64,000 nucleotides of DNA from Ptychodera flava (GCF_041260155.1 NC_091931.1:16338476-16402475); one strand, 5' to 3'. Numbered from the stretch's first letter, positions 43,009 to 56,688 are shown. The notes: generated from the sequence alone by a model not told the origin. Numbers and translations are program-made.

Positions 43009-43784
43009 GGCAAGATTAAATGAGTTACCTATGTAGGTGAATTCTTTGTTAGACTGTTAATTGGTCACCCATTTTGTGGCCCACTTTATGTATTTCACAG
43101 TTATCAGCATGTTAATCATTGTAAGGAAATTTGTTTGTGTGTCAGTTTATTGGTCACCAATTTTGTGGCCTAATTGATGTATCTCATCTTTGGAACTTTA
43201 ATTTTATCACAAGTGTAAGTAGGTTAGTTATTGTAAGGTCACACGTTTTGTATTATGTTTGCGTGTCATCAATTAGTGGCCTGTTTGATGTATTTTACAG
43301 TTACAGTTTCTCATTAAATGGTCACCCATTTGGTGGCCCATTTCTCCCACAAAGACATGAGTTGGTAGACTTGGTTCAAGTCGGTGAATTTTAAAAAAAT
43401 AAAAGCATTTATGATCGTTTCTCTTGTGTCTCTCCTATTTCGTACAAACCTATAAGGAATTTGGCAGCTCACGCCAGGTTTTCCCAGCGATTGAATGCAT
43501 CACGTTTGAGTCTGCGCAGTAGTGAGTTAGTTTCTGCGGGATTCAAACTCCGCTGTATAGCGTTCACTCCACTCATCGCGTCCACTCACGCGCGTTTCAC
43601 ATGAAAGCAGAATACAAATCATTGCGTTCACTCCACTCAAACATTCACAAATCACAGACTTGAACCAAGTCTAATGAGTTGGGTATTCCTTAATTTTGCT
43701 GGTGTTGTAGCTGGCCGGGGCACGGCATCACTGCCAGTGATGTGGGGCCTTGTCCAGCATTGACAGCATTTGCAGGGGATAAAA
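43009..43784 (+). repeat. Split direct repeat B2
   Basis: Copy of B1, carrying a 308-bp MITE and its 9-bp duplication. Its end marks the return to gene 5 intron sequence. Confidence 0.85.
43366..43673. mobile_element. 308-bp MITE with 17-bp TIRs and a 9-bp target duplication
   Basis: Perfect terminal inverted repeats TAGACTTGGTTCAAGTC. Flanked by ATGAGTTGG on both sides (43357-43365 and 43674-43682). The empty site is preserved in repeat B1 (ACAAGTTGGGTATTCC). A 9-bp duplication is typical of Mutator-like elements; hAT elements give 8. No coding capacity. Confidence 0.85.
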
Positions 43785-46020
43785 ATAATTATGAAGAACG
43801 GATTTTTCTTGATACACAGAAGAAATAAGAATGTGTTTTGCAAGTAACAGATCTTTATTAGCCATCATTATTCTGTGATAGTTTAATTGACATTTGCTCC
43901 ATAACGTTTTACATAATTATATCGTTCTCGTTTAAGTCTGTAGAGAGGCTTGAAAGAAGTGTGTGAATCAAATTGTGCCTCAAAGTGCATGTCTTACCCA
44001 TAGAAGTGGTAAAATTTCCCACGCCGGAGCAGGTAAGCAGGAGCGAAGTAGAACTATAGTGGCCCGTATTTACAATATTGGGTGTTTTATAACGTTTAAA
44101 AGAATGACAGTGCATATCCTTTAAAATGTAGTTTAGACACACTGAATAACAAAATCAATGCCCCTTTAAATTTCGACGTTCACATTGTGTTGTCTCACGT
44201 CGACGACCTTCGTAAACACACGCTTCATTGGGATAATGCTATGCCACTCATTTCATTTTTTCAAAGTGCTGTAGCTCTTATTTCCACCCTTTCCATAATA
44301 ACTTTATCCATTCTTCTGTAAACTTTCTTTTTTGGATATGCCGACATATTTGTAGCATTACTAGGGAAGCAGATTGATATATGCCTCGGATGGAGTAAGA
44401 CCTCCGCTAGAACCCTCTCAGTAGATTTCACAGAACCTTTTGTGAGGTCCGACTCTGAAGTCCGATTACTGGTCAAATCTGGAAATCCAAACAATTTTGA
44501 TCCAAACAACATCAGGGGAAAGACAATCGGTAAGTTACAAGAGTCATGTACCTTTCCAGTGAGGACATAGTTTGTCTTTGGACAGCTTAGAAGTTTTAAT
44601 TGAAAATTGACTACCTGAATCGATCGTTAAAAACCGGAAACTCGCCATATTAGTATCGGCTTGGTTTGCAAAAACAGCCGTGAAAAAGCTCTTTGTCGAA
44701 TAGGTGAACTATAATAGTAATATTTCATTTTCTTGAAACCTAGCAAATAAAAGGAAGTGATGTTGCAAGGTCCAAGGAACAAAAGAAATTAGTGATTGTA
44801 ACGAGGACATCTTTCTCCAAGCATTCCTAAAACAGTGCCCTGCCATGGCGATAATAAATCGTGTCACATAAAGAGATCTACCATTTAGGTAACCATTTTC
44901 CACTTTTAAGCTCCGTATTATAATATTCCATTGTGTGATAATTTACACTTGTAGGTTTTGAAGATGGAATTGTCACGGATAAGATCTGTCTACTACATGC
45001 CAGAGATCGAATCGTTGGAGTTGATACCACGCACGGCACCAAGAGGTGTACAAGGAAAACTTTAAATTCCTGTTGGACGACGTCAGACACGACAGGGTAA
45101 ATAAGAAAACACAAAGTAAATCAAAGACATAAAGAAGGTTTGCAGGTGGAAGACGGCACAGGACTGAAAGGAAATGCACGAGCACAAAAAGAGACACAAA
45201 AGGGAGGAATAAGACTTACTGACATGTCGATAGTCAAACACATTAGAGAAACAACGTAAATTTCATCATTGACTTCAAATCTCAAGAAATCTTATAATTT
45301 TTGCAGGGATAATAAGATGGTGTGGAAATCCTAAATAGGGCATAACCATTTCGTATAATCCGAGTATTTATTTTGCTATTCCTATCAATCTATTTATTCC
45401 CATTTTTCATAATTTCCCATTACCAAAAACGGCTGATAAAATACCAGGAAATGCCAAACTTTTATGACAAGGTAGCACTTTCATTTCCTCAGATCGATGC
45501 CTTACTTACGTACACCAACAGGATCCCAACACATCTTAAAGATGAATTTGAATTCATAGGAGACGAAATTGGTTGTCTTACCGATCATCAGTGTACGGGA
45601 TAAAACGGAAGGACAACCCACTCACGTGGTTTGATGAAACCCTGAAAGCAATGAAAGAAAATGGCAAATACCACGCCTTATGTCGCCAGGCCAACATCGA
45701 CCACGGTATGATATCACTCTTGATTTTCATATTTTAAAAAGCAAGACTTCACTCATTTTGATTTCTGATTTAATCACACCATGTGCATATATAAACATAC
45801 TGTATCCTTTAATTCCGTTTGCCTGTTCATGCGGATAAAGAAAGTCATGATGATTAAATTTATACTTTTCAACCATCCAAAGACCTTAAACACTGTTTTC
45901 TCGTATTTTCACGCATGTGATTTAAACCTGACAGAGTATATAATTATAACTTGCTTTAAATTATTATTCTGCACTCCTTTCTCAGGTCACAAGGGGAAAA
46001 TTGACTATTTTTGTGAATAA

Positions 46021-48245
46021 ACATGGACCCTACTTCCCGCGAAGACCCTGTGATTTCATTTCGTAATGTTCTAATTGAACTAAGTGAATGTAACTGTTTT
46101 CGAAAATAATTCTACAGGAAAGTAAAACCGAATTGGTATGGCATTATTAAACCATTCAAAATGCGTTTCAATATGTATCTTTATTGTAATTTGTCTAGGT
46201 TTGTCTGAATGTCTGCTTTAATACCTACTTACTCACACACATACACACCTTTTGATTAGTCAGTCAGTATGTTAACTTACAAGTCTATCCGTGTGCGGCT
46301 GTTAATAGATATATTTCATTCTTATGTATGGTTATGGCATGGTTATTGAACATATTTACAGATAAGGTTTCACCTCCTTAAAATGCCGATACTCGTACTT
46401 GAAACCTAACAGACCGGTCCAAAATACTTGGAGTAACATTACTGATAATTTGAGCATTTTGCTTAAATCAATCAATATAGGCTATCGACAAATCGACAAA
46501 AGTACAGAAAAATATGGATGGGAACCGAAGGAGGAGCAGCGTGCAAGTTTGCATCAATAGAAACATTTAGCTGTTAAACACAATCAAACACCAAAGTAGC
46601 GACATAAAAATCATTATGCATAATACTTCAATGAAATTTGAAATAGCTGTTGATGATCAGATGAAAAAGGGCAAAAATGACTTTGTGAAAACTATTTGTA
46701 GCACACGGAGTTTAGTCGGCTGAAAATATGGTTTGACCCCAAAAAAAGCTACAAAAGGTTTCTCAACAATTTTTATAGAGTCAAATATGCTTAATAACAT
46801 AGTAAAAGTCTACCAAAATCTGACCACCGGAAACGTGTCATTTTCAAGATGGCGTCCAAGATGGCCGCCATATACTTCAAATGGCCATAACTACTTAAAT
46901 ATTAAACCTAGACTAGTGATGTCTGTGTCTACTACCATGTTTTAGTGGTCCTTGGATCAAAGTACCATATCTAGATTATAGGCAAGTGATCATAAGTCCC
47001 ATAATATGCATATTTATACATGTATTAAAAATAATCACTGTCACATTCTTCGTCTGGAACATGTTGCTCATGTGGATTTTCACAATTTTCGAGGTTAGGT
47101 AGTAAAGGGAAAGCAACTCCACACATCGTTCATATTAGGGTTGTTTGCGTTTTGTGTATGAAATTGTGTATAATATAAGTGTATATCATGTTTGGCTGTT
47201 TTATGTAAAATGTTGCTTAGCCATGGCGAGACGTATCCGTAATCTACGTGTCTTGATGTTACTCCGCACTGGAGCGGAGAGACTATAGACTGCGACCTAG
47301 TTGACATGATGATATAATGAAGTATTCGCCCCGAAATTGAAAGACTTAAACTTTTGCTAAAACTTCCATTAAGAAACCTTTGAACCATTCCCTTTCAAAA
47401 TCAGTAATTAAAATCAGGGGTCACCGTGCAAAATTTGAAGTATTTATCAACAATTGATATTCAAAATGATCACAAAACATGTGTTAACTCAACTGGGAAA
47501 AATTTAGTTCTCTTTTTTCACAACAATATACCATTGATAACTTTATTTATTCGTTGAACTTCAAAACTAATTTTGCGTGCGATAAAAATGCTGTACGGAA
47601 CGCCCGTTCCGTAATATTTACCGTTTCAAGACGCCCGCACCCCTACGGCTTCATCTGCGCGTTCACTATTTAACGGTTTCAAGGGATTCGTCGGACGAGT
47701 GCCAGAATGTCTCGCGCTCTGTACGTCTAGTGCATCAGAAGCGCGTTCAAGATAGCGTTCAACACTTGCGCTATAAATCAACACACACAACTGTCGACAT
47801 TGCATGAAAACGGTCAACACTTTGCCCATTTGATGCCTTGTCACGAATGTCAGATGTATAGTAATAAAGTTATCACGAAAATATCGTAAAGGATGCACTC
47901 GGACATTGGATATGCTGCGCTAATGTCGGTATTTTTATAATAAGCTCAATGTACTATTGTTACACTAAAGCCCCATATTGTCTCTTTCAATTTTTCACCG
48001 CGTATGTATTTTCGACCATGTATTTGCAAATTGGGTTTTCTACATATGGCAGTGACCTTAGACACAGTGAGGCAGTCATCTGTTGGTCACAAGACAAATG
48101 ATCTTTACCGTACCAATAAATCGATCGATGGCGTATAGGGTCAAAGCGCTAACCAATGCTAATAACACACACCCTTACCGTGGCTCTGGCCACTCAGCTG
48201 GCAGGACTTAAACATTGCATAGACTGTTGAAGGATTCTCCTCAGT
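46021..48245. other. Intergenic region between genes 5 and 6
   Basis: Contains the array-wide 3' flank block (TTTCACCTCCTTAAAATGCC at 46368), then sequence not seen in the other spacers. A degraded copy of the GGTAG-type repeat runs from about 47317 to 47540. An 18-bp palindrome, ACGGAACGCCCGTTCCGT, is at 47595. The block GGTCACAAGA before exon A6 resembles that before genes 7 and 8. No gene recognised. Confidence 0.5.
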
Positions 48246-48920
48246 ATGTTCCGTCTGCCATACATTGTGTATGTTCATATCGTCTTTTCTGCATTCGGTT
48301 AGTTGCAATTCGCTACAAATTTGAAGTCTCTGTCAAAGGCTTCATTTACTTTACCGTCGAATTAATTAGACAGGTACCTCAATGGCTATGGAGCACCGTC
48401 TTGTAGAATTTTACTCATTATTTATTTCAACCATTACATAGTCTCTGGTAGTCTATAAGTGTTGTCATTTAAAAGAAGGTGTTCGTTGAGTATGATACGG
48501 GTAAATACTGGGATGGCCACAGTATTAGCATAACATCTCTGCCAGATTCGAACTCGTAACCTGTTGTCCCAACAAGAAAGCAGACACGCCAACCATGGGC
48601 AGAATAGTGCTTACAGGTCAAAGCGAGATAAGGTGACCGTATACCGTGAATAGAGAGAAAACCGATGACCTTACTACGACGTGTGCTGAATTTGCAAGAA
48701 AATGCGATTATAAATGGCTCAATGATCACATGACCTGCCCATATGTAAAAACCATTATTGTGCGATGTCATATCTAGCAACTTTGGCATAAGGCCCTGAA
48801 CACACTAAAATGGGTTTACCTTAGAAAGTACTGAAGTTATGATAATAATGCGATAACAATCAATTAGAAATATAGGGGAAAGTCACTTTCATATCTCTAC
48901 CCATCTACCTATTCATCTGA

Positions 48921-48938
48921 TCTCTCTCTTCTCTCTCT

Positions 48939-49013
<75 letters not shown>
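48921..49013. repeat. (CT)n array before exon B6
   Basis: About 90 bases of CT dinucleotide with scattered TTCT, 20 bases before the exon acceptor, where it also forms the polypyrimidine tract. Confidence 0.97.
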
Positions 49014-49016
<3 letters not shown>

Positions 49017-49470
49017 ACTGACTCGCTTTGCAGGTGGCCAATGTTTAAACTCAATCAGTGATTATGTACTCTCGGACAGTGGCATCGACAGCAGCAGATT
49101 TGAAACATTCGCCCCAGACAGAGTCCCAATTCAAATGATGCGTGCATTTATCGCTCGTCATTTCAGTGAGGTGAGAGTTAGGGGCTATTGCCTCTTGACG
49201 TACGTTCAAGTACTTGACGATCACGTCAGTTTTCTATGATTCTAATTATATGAATATGGAGAATCCGAAAAGAACAAACGCCAAATAAAGTATAGAATGA
49301 TTCATTGATGTTAAACAGAAATATTTATTTCTCTTGCATTCAACCTCATAACCTGTAAACCTATAAACGTATACCTCATAACCATAAACCTATAAGTCCC
49401 CGGACGGTGTCCGTGGGGACTAAAAGAGACAAAGCATGCATGTTTGCGTGCCTGCATGCGTGCGTGCGTA

Positions 49471-49650
49471 CACATATATACATACATACATACATACATA
49501 CATACATACATACATACATACATACATACATACATAAATACACACACACATACATACATACATACATACATACATACATACATACATACATACATACATA
49601 CATACATACATACATACATACATACATACATACATACATACATACATACA
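49471..49650. repeat. (CATA)n array in intron B-C of gene 6
   Basis: CATA tetranucleotide with one CACACA interruption. The MYVC/IHTY open frames on both strands are artefacts. Confidence 0.98.
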
Positions 49651-52600
49651 TTCTTTTTTATATTACTATTTCCAATGACAAAATGAATGCTGTTACAATT
49701 GTTACAGAGAGAATTGTTTGATCATCAAAGTATTCGTTACCAAGGTGATGACTTTTCCATAGATTGATACCATTTAGCGTAATGGGACACCACTTTGGAG
49801 AGAGGATGCTAAATGACCTAGAAAAGAAGAAAGAAGAGGAGAGGGTATATACCATAGCAACGTTTCTTGGCTGCGATTGTATGTATGAGTACATGTACGT
49901 ATTTTGCACAGGAAGAAGTGTGCAACTCATGTTGTCATTGAATTGTATATGTATTATTTATCAGTCGCCCATTATTAGGGCACCATTGTCATAATGAAGG
50001 CATTTCGATTAAATTTGTTTCGATGCAATGGATCTGATGTGATCTCTTGACTATTTATACAAATTGTACACACCATAGTCATGCAATGCTGGTGTATAGA
50101 ATATAAACAGTGCATATTATATCAAAGCAGTTATGTCTAGACAGCTTTATTCAAACCCATAATGGTGGCACAGGGCAACTATATATTGGATAATATTATA
50201 GAAATGGTGGTGAAAACAACATGCTTCATTACAGCAAGTAATTATTGTCTAGGCAATAGTTCCAACTTTCACCTAAGCCGCACATTTAAAACTTGAAGTG
50301 ATGTTTTTTCATTGTATAGAATCATCCAAATTCATTCCTTCCATCATATAATTCTAATTCCTTCTCTGCAGAGACGAAGACGGCAAATACCGGGGCTTCC
50401 ATGTTGATTTGCTTAACGCTGGTAAGTCAGACAATGAAACTATCTCCGATATGGTAGAAACATTATGATGCGTCACTGTCACATTGAAGAAATAAAGAAA
50501 ACAACTGTCAAAAATGCATTTTCTTGTTACACAGAGGACATAAGAAATGCTTTTTACATTAGTAGATGCTTACCGGCGTTATTCTGTGAATTTTTGATAA
50601 AAATGCGCTTGCTTCACAAAGCCGTACATAATTAAATCTTTTTGTTTAAGTCTGTAGAGAAGCTGGCAAGAAGTGTGTGAATCAGGTTTTGCCTCAAAGT
50701 GCATGTCTTACCCTTAGAAGTGGTGAAATTCCCCACGCCGGCCCAAGTGAGGTGGAGCGAGGAACAGCTTAGTGGCACGTTGAATACTGCATCGTGTCTA
50801 CAGACCGTTGTTTCACAAAAGTCATCCGTCAATCTGTGATCCGGTTACGCAAAATGATTATACCAAGAAACACAGTTGCTAAACCCGTATAGTTACAGTT
50901 TGCAGTTTTAACGCATGAAAGAATGATTATTCACTTCTTGTTCAAAGTCATTGTGATACAGTGAATCATACAAATAGTGAGACTGGTTTAGTTCATTTTA
51001 AGGTATACAGTTACCTGTAATCTAAATATGCCAATATATGGTCAAAGGGGCGTTCCTTTGTATTCAAAATGCCAATGTGACGGAGTATTTTAAAATGCGG
51101 CCACCCGCTTAAAATCTGTGATTTATTAGATTTTCTCTTTCCATCTTAACTGTGGCAAAATAGGAACAATTGACAGTATACCATTAAACACATTATGGTG
51201 TCTAACTACCGTGACCTTCTTAACACAGCTTTAATTTGAATAATGCTTCTTCAGCGATTTATTTTGCCTTTAAAGTGTCCTTGCTCTCAATTCAACCTTT
51301 TTTTCCAATATTGCAATCCATCTGTAACATTTCACCTTCGGCAATGCCGACATATTTTGAAGCCATACTGGGGAAGAAGATTGATATATGCCTCGGATGG
51401 AGTAAGACCTCCGCTAGAACCCTCTCAGTAGACTTCACAGAACCTTATGTAAGGTTCGAAACTGAAGTCCAATTCGTGGTGAAATCTCGAAATCCAAATA
51501 ATTTTGATCCAAATCGGAAAGTTACGAAAAATGTGTTTCTTACCTTTAAGGGGAATGTCTGACTTTGGAAAGCTATGAAGTGGGAAAAATGGCTCCGACC
51601 AGTCCAACTCTTCATTTCCATGCCGTCAGTGTCTGTCTAAATTAATTGTTAAAACTTTAATCTTTTCACATCAGTAAGAGTTCGATGCGTCAAAATCTGT
51701 AGAGCTTGGAATATCTCATCTGTCATAGTATATTTTAGTAAATCTTATTTCTTGTAACCTCACTTATAACGATAAATGAGGTTGCAGAGAAGAAAGGTCA
51801 CTGATGATTGCAACTTACGAGGGTTTTTTACAACCAAGGTTCCCTAAAAATGTGCGCTATCACGCAGATACTTATCCCTGTCTAACATATAGATTTGTCA
51901 TTTCTACAAATATGCGTAACCAATTTCAACTTTTGAGCTTTGTATTATAATACTCTGTCATGCGATTGTTTACACATGTAGGTTTTGAAGACGGCTATTT
52001 CACGGACAAAATCTGCCTGCTACATGCCAGAGATCGAATCGTTGGAGTCGATACCATGCAACCGCACCAAGAGGTGTACAAGAAAAACTTTGAAATTCTG
52101 TTGGACGACGTCAGACACGACAGGGTAAATACAAAAAATGAATCAAAGACATGAATGAAGTATGAAGATGACAGACGGACGAGTCAAAGAATGATTAATA
52201 AACAGTCCAGTGCATGAAGAGAGTGAGGCGACATATATTTAATCACTGACTTCAAGTCGTATTATTTAGATTACGAGTTGTTTTCATTATTTCTGGGATA
52301 ATAATGAGAATATGGAAATCCAGAGTCAAATTCATTTCATTTTGTTCAATAAGTATATTTATTTTGCTGTTCGCATCAATCTCTTTACAAAGTTATCAAT
52401 CGCAATAGTGATAGTCAGTTAAAATCGCAGGTACATACACTCAAATTATGATACGGACACATAGATTGCATGACACACTTTGATGTGTTTTCAGATTGAT
52501 GCCTTCTTTGCGGTCAGCGGAAGAATCGCGCCATATCTTAAAGATGAATTTGAATTCATAGGAGACGACGTCGGCTGTGTTACTGAAAAATCCTTTCACG

Positions 52601-53356
52601 GGATAAAACGGACGGACAACCCACTCACGTGGTTTGGTTCGATGAAACCCTGAAAGCAATGAAAGAAAATGGCAAATACCACGCCTTATGTCACCAGGGC
52701 AACATCGACCACGGTATGATATAGCTCTCACAACTGCATTCCTGATTTTCGCATGTGGGAAAAGAGCAAGACTTCACCTTCAATCATTTGCATTGTAAAT
52801 TACTAGCAATCATACCCATCCGTAATTCAAAAATTATTGATCAAAAGTCGAATTACACAGTTATTGCGTAGGACAAACACAGCACAGCACAACATGACCA
52901 TGAACAAAGCACCGGCATTCATACCAATGAAATTTGTGAAAGAAAGACATGTTGACCTCTAGCAAACAACCAAGAAGTGATGTCACGTGTTTCGAAAGGG
53001 CAAGCACATCCAGGCCCACTTGTGGGACCAGCGACATATCAAAGTATATTAAATCAACATAGGAAATAAATGGCCACTGTCTACACACTGATGTCACTGA
53101 TGCCATCATTAATCATCTGTTATAATTTTCAATAAGCCTATGACACCTACCAAAAAACCTTGAATGTTGAGTCAAGCCTGTGTATTGTGTAACCTTGATT
53201 TCTGAGGTTTAAAGAGGTGTGACATGTATCTGTGTAAAATCTTAAAATACGCTTGAATTCTCTGTCTGATTGCGAAAAACTTAATCACACACAAACGCAT
53301 GTCAGCATAGTGTATCTTTCATTTACTTTATTTCCTCGGGTCAAAAAGTAACCTTA

Positions 53357-53697
53357 GATAGTAAATGCCTCGAAAGTGAACGACTTAAACTCTGACTTAA
53401 ACTTTCCTTGATGAAACTTCAACAAAATACAGAATAAAAATTAGGAGTGACAGTGTAAAATTTGGTACTAGAGAAACAAATTACCTGAAATTTAACGATA
53501 TTTGAAATTAAAAATGGCGGCCATCACCGTGTTGACTCTATTGGGAAAAATAAAATTTTGATTTTCAAAAATCAGACAACATTTTCTTACTCAAGAAACT
53601 TGACAATGGCTCCTCTCACGTGATAGATCAGAAAAGAATTGTGAAAATGTGAGAGGCTAAACATTAGTCCCCGAGGGACATTCTACCTTAATTCATA
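53357..53697. mobile_element. GGTAG-type MITE in intron H-I of gene 6
   Basis: The left end is CCTTAGATAGTAAATGCCTC (degenerate TTAA). The right end is ACATTCTACC followed by TTAA. Same position as the copy in gene 7 (61117), so inserted before the gene 6/7 duplication. Confidence 0.65.
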
Positions 53698-53895
53698 TAT
53701 TTCAATTATCAAAACAACGTAAACACTTTTTGTGAATTTTTCACACATGTAATTCAAACTGAAGAGTAGTTACTGATAACTGATTTTAAATTATTATTCT
53801 TCATTTTTCTCTCAGGTCACAAGGGGAACATTGACTGTTCGGTTGAATTAACAAGAATCCTACGTCGCTTGATGACCTTTAATTTCATTTCGTGA

Positions 53896-55299
53896 TTGTC
53901 TCGTTTAAAAAAGTGAGTGTAACATTTCATGAATTTTTTTTTCAGGATAAGAAAACCGAATTTGTATTGCATTATTAAACCACTCAAAAGCGTGTCAATT
54001 TGTACCTTTTTTGCTTTCCGTCTAGGTCGGTCTGTATGTCTCTTTTAATACCTACCTACTCACACATACACATCTTCCTACCTGGCAATCAATCTGCTCA
54101 CTTACTAGTCCACCCGTCCCTGTGACTGTTAATAAGTATGTTTCATTCTTGTGTATGTTTTTTGAATATTTACAGATAAACAGTTTCAGCTCCTTAAATG
54201 TCTTTGCTCATAAAATCCAAAAGACCGGTCCAAAATACTTGAAGTACCAGTATCCCTCATCTTATTACCGATAATGTGAGCATTTCACAACTTGAGGAGG
54301 ACGTATGATATACTCTTGGCAGGTGCAACCACACGTGAATATGATAATTGTCGTATCTGGCAGTGTTCTACCTTCGGAATGGATAAACGTGCGATGCAAT
54401 TATGCGACCAAAATGTACTTGCTGATACAGTTGAATTTTGTTGAAGCCTCGGCAATTCTTGCTCTGCTGTAACATTTAAATGAATTCCCAAACTGTTATT
54501 TAGAAGTCCTACCCAGATATGACGGATATGTGAATTTGTCGACAGTTGGTTTTTCAACTAATGCCCAATGAAATGCTGACTGTCACATACACATCTCTAC
54601 ACCGTCAAGATTTTAAGTGACCATTAATGCGTTTGTACCGAACATATGTTGCTCTATCACTGAAATGATGATAATTATGAACATGCAATGGGATTTGCGA
54701 TGTTTAAATCCTGCCAGACGAGTGGCTAAAGTCACGGTGTATGTTCTCAACCAGAAGACCAGAACTTTGAATCTTGAACGTTAACAAATACCCTTACCAT
54801 GTGATTGACAACATGAGAAATGATATCGCCCGCCTCGCGCAGCTCGGTTATTATTTCAGCGTATATGGTAACATAACGACAGAAGTCATATGTCCCCCAA
54901 CTCACCAAACATCCTCGTGTGCCGTTTACAAGCTCTTACTATACTGCACAGGCCAAGAGAATAAAATGTTTTCAGTCTAATAATTGACGAATCTGTGGCT
55001 AAACTGCCATAAAACTCTAAAATATAGCAGGTTTGGTAAAGTAATGAAGTCTGCAAAGTAGCATAAAGTTCGAAACAGCAAGTTTAACGTGGAAATCAAC
55101 TTCTTTCCCTATTTTCGTGATTTGTTGCAACCATTTTGAAAACATTTCTAAATTCTCACATTTCCACATGGCATGACCTAAACCCACGTGAGGCTGTCAT
55201 CAGTTGGTCACAAGATACAATCAATTACGCATAGGCTCACAGCGGTTACCAACGAGTTAAATTTATCGCGATATACACAGTTGAAGGATCTCTCTCAGC
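53896..55299. other. Spacer between genes 6 and 7
   Basis: Collinear with 61620-63473 between genes 7 and 8, with shared 3' flank, middle and promoter-proximal blocks. The copy at 61.6 kb has an extra 401-bp insertion. No coding sequence recognised. Confidence 0.7.
55190..55299 (+). promoter_or_regulatory. Conserved upstream block of gene 7
   Basis: GAGGCTGTCATCAGTTGGTC, ACGCATAGGCTCACAGCGGT and CAGTTGAAGGATCTCTCTCA are nearly identical before gene 8 (63350-63473) and partly before gene 6. Promoter or 5' UTR role inferred. Confidence 0.4.
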
Positions 55300-56601
55300 A
55301 TGGTTCGTCTAGCATGTATTGTGTATGTGACTATCGTCTTTTTTGCATTCGGTAAGTTGAACTTCGCTACAAAGTTGAAGTCTCTGTCACAGACTTCATT
55401 TACTGGTATTTCGTGGTACTCTACCTTCGCATTGCTTGACAGGTACCTCAACGGACGGTCATGGAACACCGTCTTGTAGATTTGCTTATCATTTATTTTA
55501 ACCATAACATAAGTAGATAAGTCTTGTCATTTAAAAGAGCGTGTACGTCGAGTATGAATCGGCTAAGTAAAATCACTTGGATGGCCACTGGTTGAACAAT
55601 GACATGTCTGCCACATTCGAACTCGTGACCTAGGGACTGGTCAGTTTTTTCAGCCTTGGGGCCGATGTATCCATGGGTGTCACCCTATTATTGGCTTGGG
55701 TAATAAAGGGGCACTACGTTTTGAAATGCTCAATAATTGGGGGGGGGGGTATGTAAGCGGTAAGATTCCCGGCTCATAATTGCATAAAATGCATCATACC
55801 AGCCGCGAATTGCATCATTCAGTTCTATTTTCGACGCTTTAACTTTTATATATCAGAGATATACATCAGAAATATCTCGCAGTGGATGTCTGCAAATTCA
55901 AAGTCTTTTTACAAACCGTTATAATACCACGAATTGTATCATTCAGTTTCGGCTTTCCTATGCTACAACAGACATGTCAACAATGTCACCAAAACAGAAT
56001 GACGGAATGTTCAAAATATAACTGATACTGTTTTACCCTTGGCTCAAGTGGCGTCACCCTGTTTCCAAAGCTGGAATAGGGGGGTCACCCTGTTTTTGTT
56101 GCTTCCAAGGGGGATCAGCCACTATTTGAATATCCGCGAAAAATTATCCACCGCCCCACCCCCTGGCCAAAGAAACTGACAAGCCCTCTACTATATCATA
56201 TCAGAAAGCAAACACGCGAACCGTGAGCAGAATAGTGACGAAAGGTCAAGATAAAAATGCGAGACGTCGACTCTATATGGTGAACAGGTTGAAAATGTTG
56301 CTCACTTGGTCATGACGGTCTTTTACATACGTGTAGGTAAACAGAAATTAAACCAAAAACTTTTACTTCAACAGGTGTTTCCTTTACGAGGGAATATGAT
56401 TATTAATAGCTCAACGATCGTGTGACCTTTCATATTTTAACACTCTTACATTAGATGTTATATCTATTATATGTGGCATGTGGCCCTTAAAGTGATGGGT
56501 GAGAAAGCACTAAAATTATGAAAATGAAAGGACTACAGTCAATGAGAAATAGAAGGACAAGAAACCTTTATATCTTCCTTTTCATCTAGGTACATCTCTC
56601 T

Positions 56602-56688
<87 letters not shown>

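Larger units (their letters stand above)
35253..43784 (+). mobile_element. Ngaro/DIRS-type retrotransposon remnant with split direct repeats
   Basis: The ends are arranged A1 - internal - B1 A2 - B2: A1 35253-35422 repeats as A2 42772-42941, and B1 42317-42771 repeats as B2 43009-43784 (interrupted by a MITE). A2 abuts B1 directly (GGGGATAAAA|GAAGTTACAA). This split-direct-repeat order is the hallmark of Ngaro-type tyrosine-recombinase retrotransposons. Between A1 and B1, a decayed frame shows SGNH-hydrolase motifs, as reported for Ngaro ORF3. No reverse transcriptase or recombinase motif was found; the middle is replaced by other repeats, including a foldback element at 38903-41893. No target duplication is evident, as expected for recombinase insertion. 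The equivalent intron of gene 4 (ATTAAAGACCAAAAAATTAT near 28481) serves as the empty site. Confidence 0.8.
32060..46020 (+). pseudogene. Gene 5: solute-binding-protein-like pseudogene split by a retrotransposon
   Basis: Exons: A 32060-32114, B 33341-33476, C 34471-34658, D 35131-35180, E 43937-44032, F 44356-44529, G 44955-45096, H 45493-45705, I 45986-46020. Damage: B has lost its acceptor (GCAA instead of GCAG), the Cys of GQC is Arg, one base is missing in GCATTATC, and the donor is ATAAG. E has an in-frame TGA for the glycine of REAG. G lacks one base near 45033. H lacks one near 45579. I ends DYFCE. A, C, D and F are open; D reads GFNANL with Asp changed to Asn. The D-E intron holds the 8.5-kb element at 35253-43784. 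Clearly dead, but the exon order and phases are those of the family. Confidence 0.88.
48246..53895 (+). pseudogene. Gene 6: solute-binding-protein-like pseudogene
   Basis: Exons: A 48246-48297 (MFRLPYIVYVHIVFSAFG, donor GTTAGT), B 49034-49170, C 49708-49894, D 50372-50421 (DEDGKYRGFHVDLLNA), E 50651-50746, F 51363-51516, G 51982-52124, H 52495-52713, I from 53816. Breaks: C lacks one base at about 49753 (GACTTTTCC against GACCTTCTCC). F has lost 20 bases at its 3' end and its donor reads GAAAGT. H has five extra bases (TTTGG) near 52635. The normal stop in I is TTA, so the frame would run 13 codons further to TGA at 53893-53895. A, B, D, E and G are open. Exon E ends in A before a GTGAGG donor. 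It is very close to gene 7 in exons C to I but differs completely in exon B. Confidence 0.87.

Noticed and set aside
49311..49721. MYVCMYVC and YIHTYIHT open frames on both strands
   Set aside because: Translation of a CATA microsatellite.
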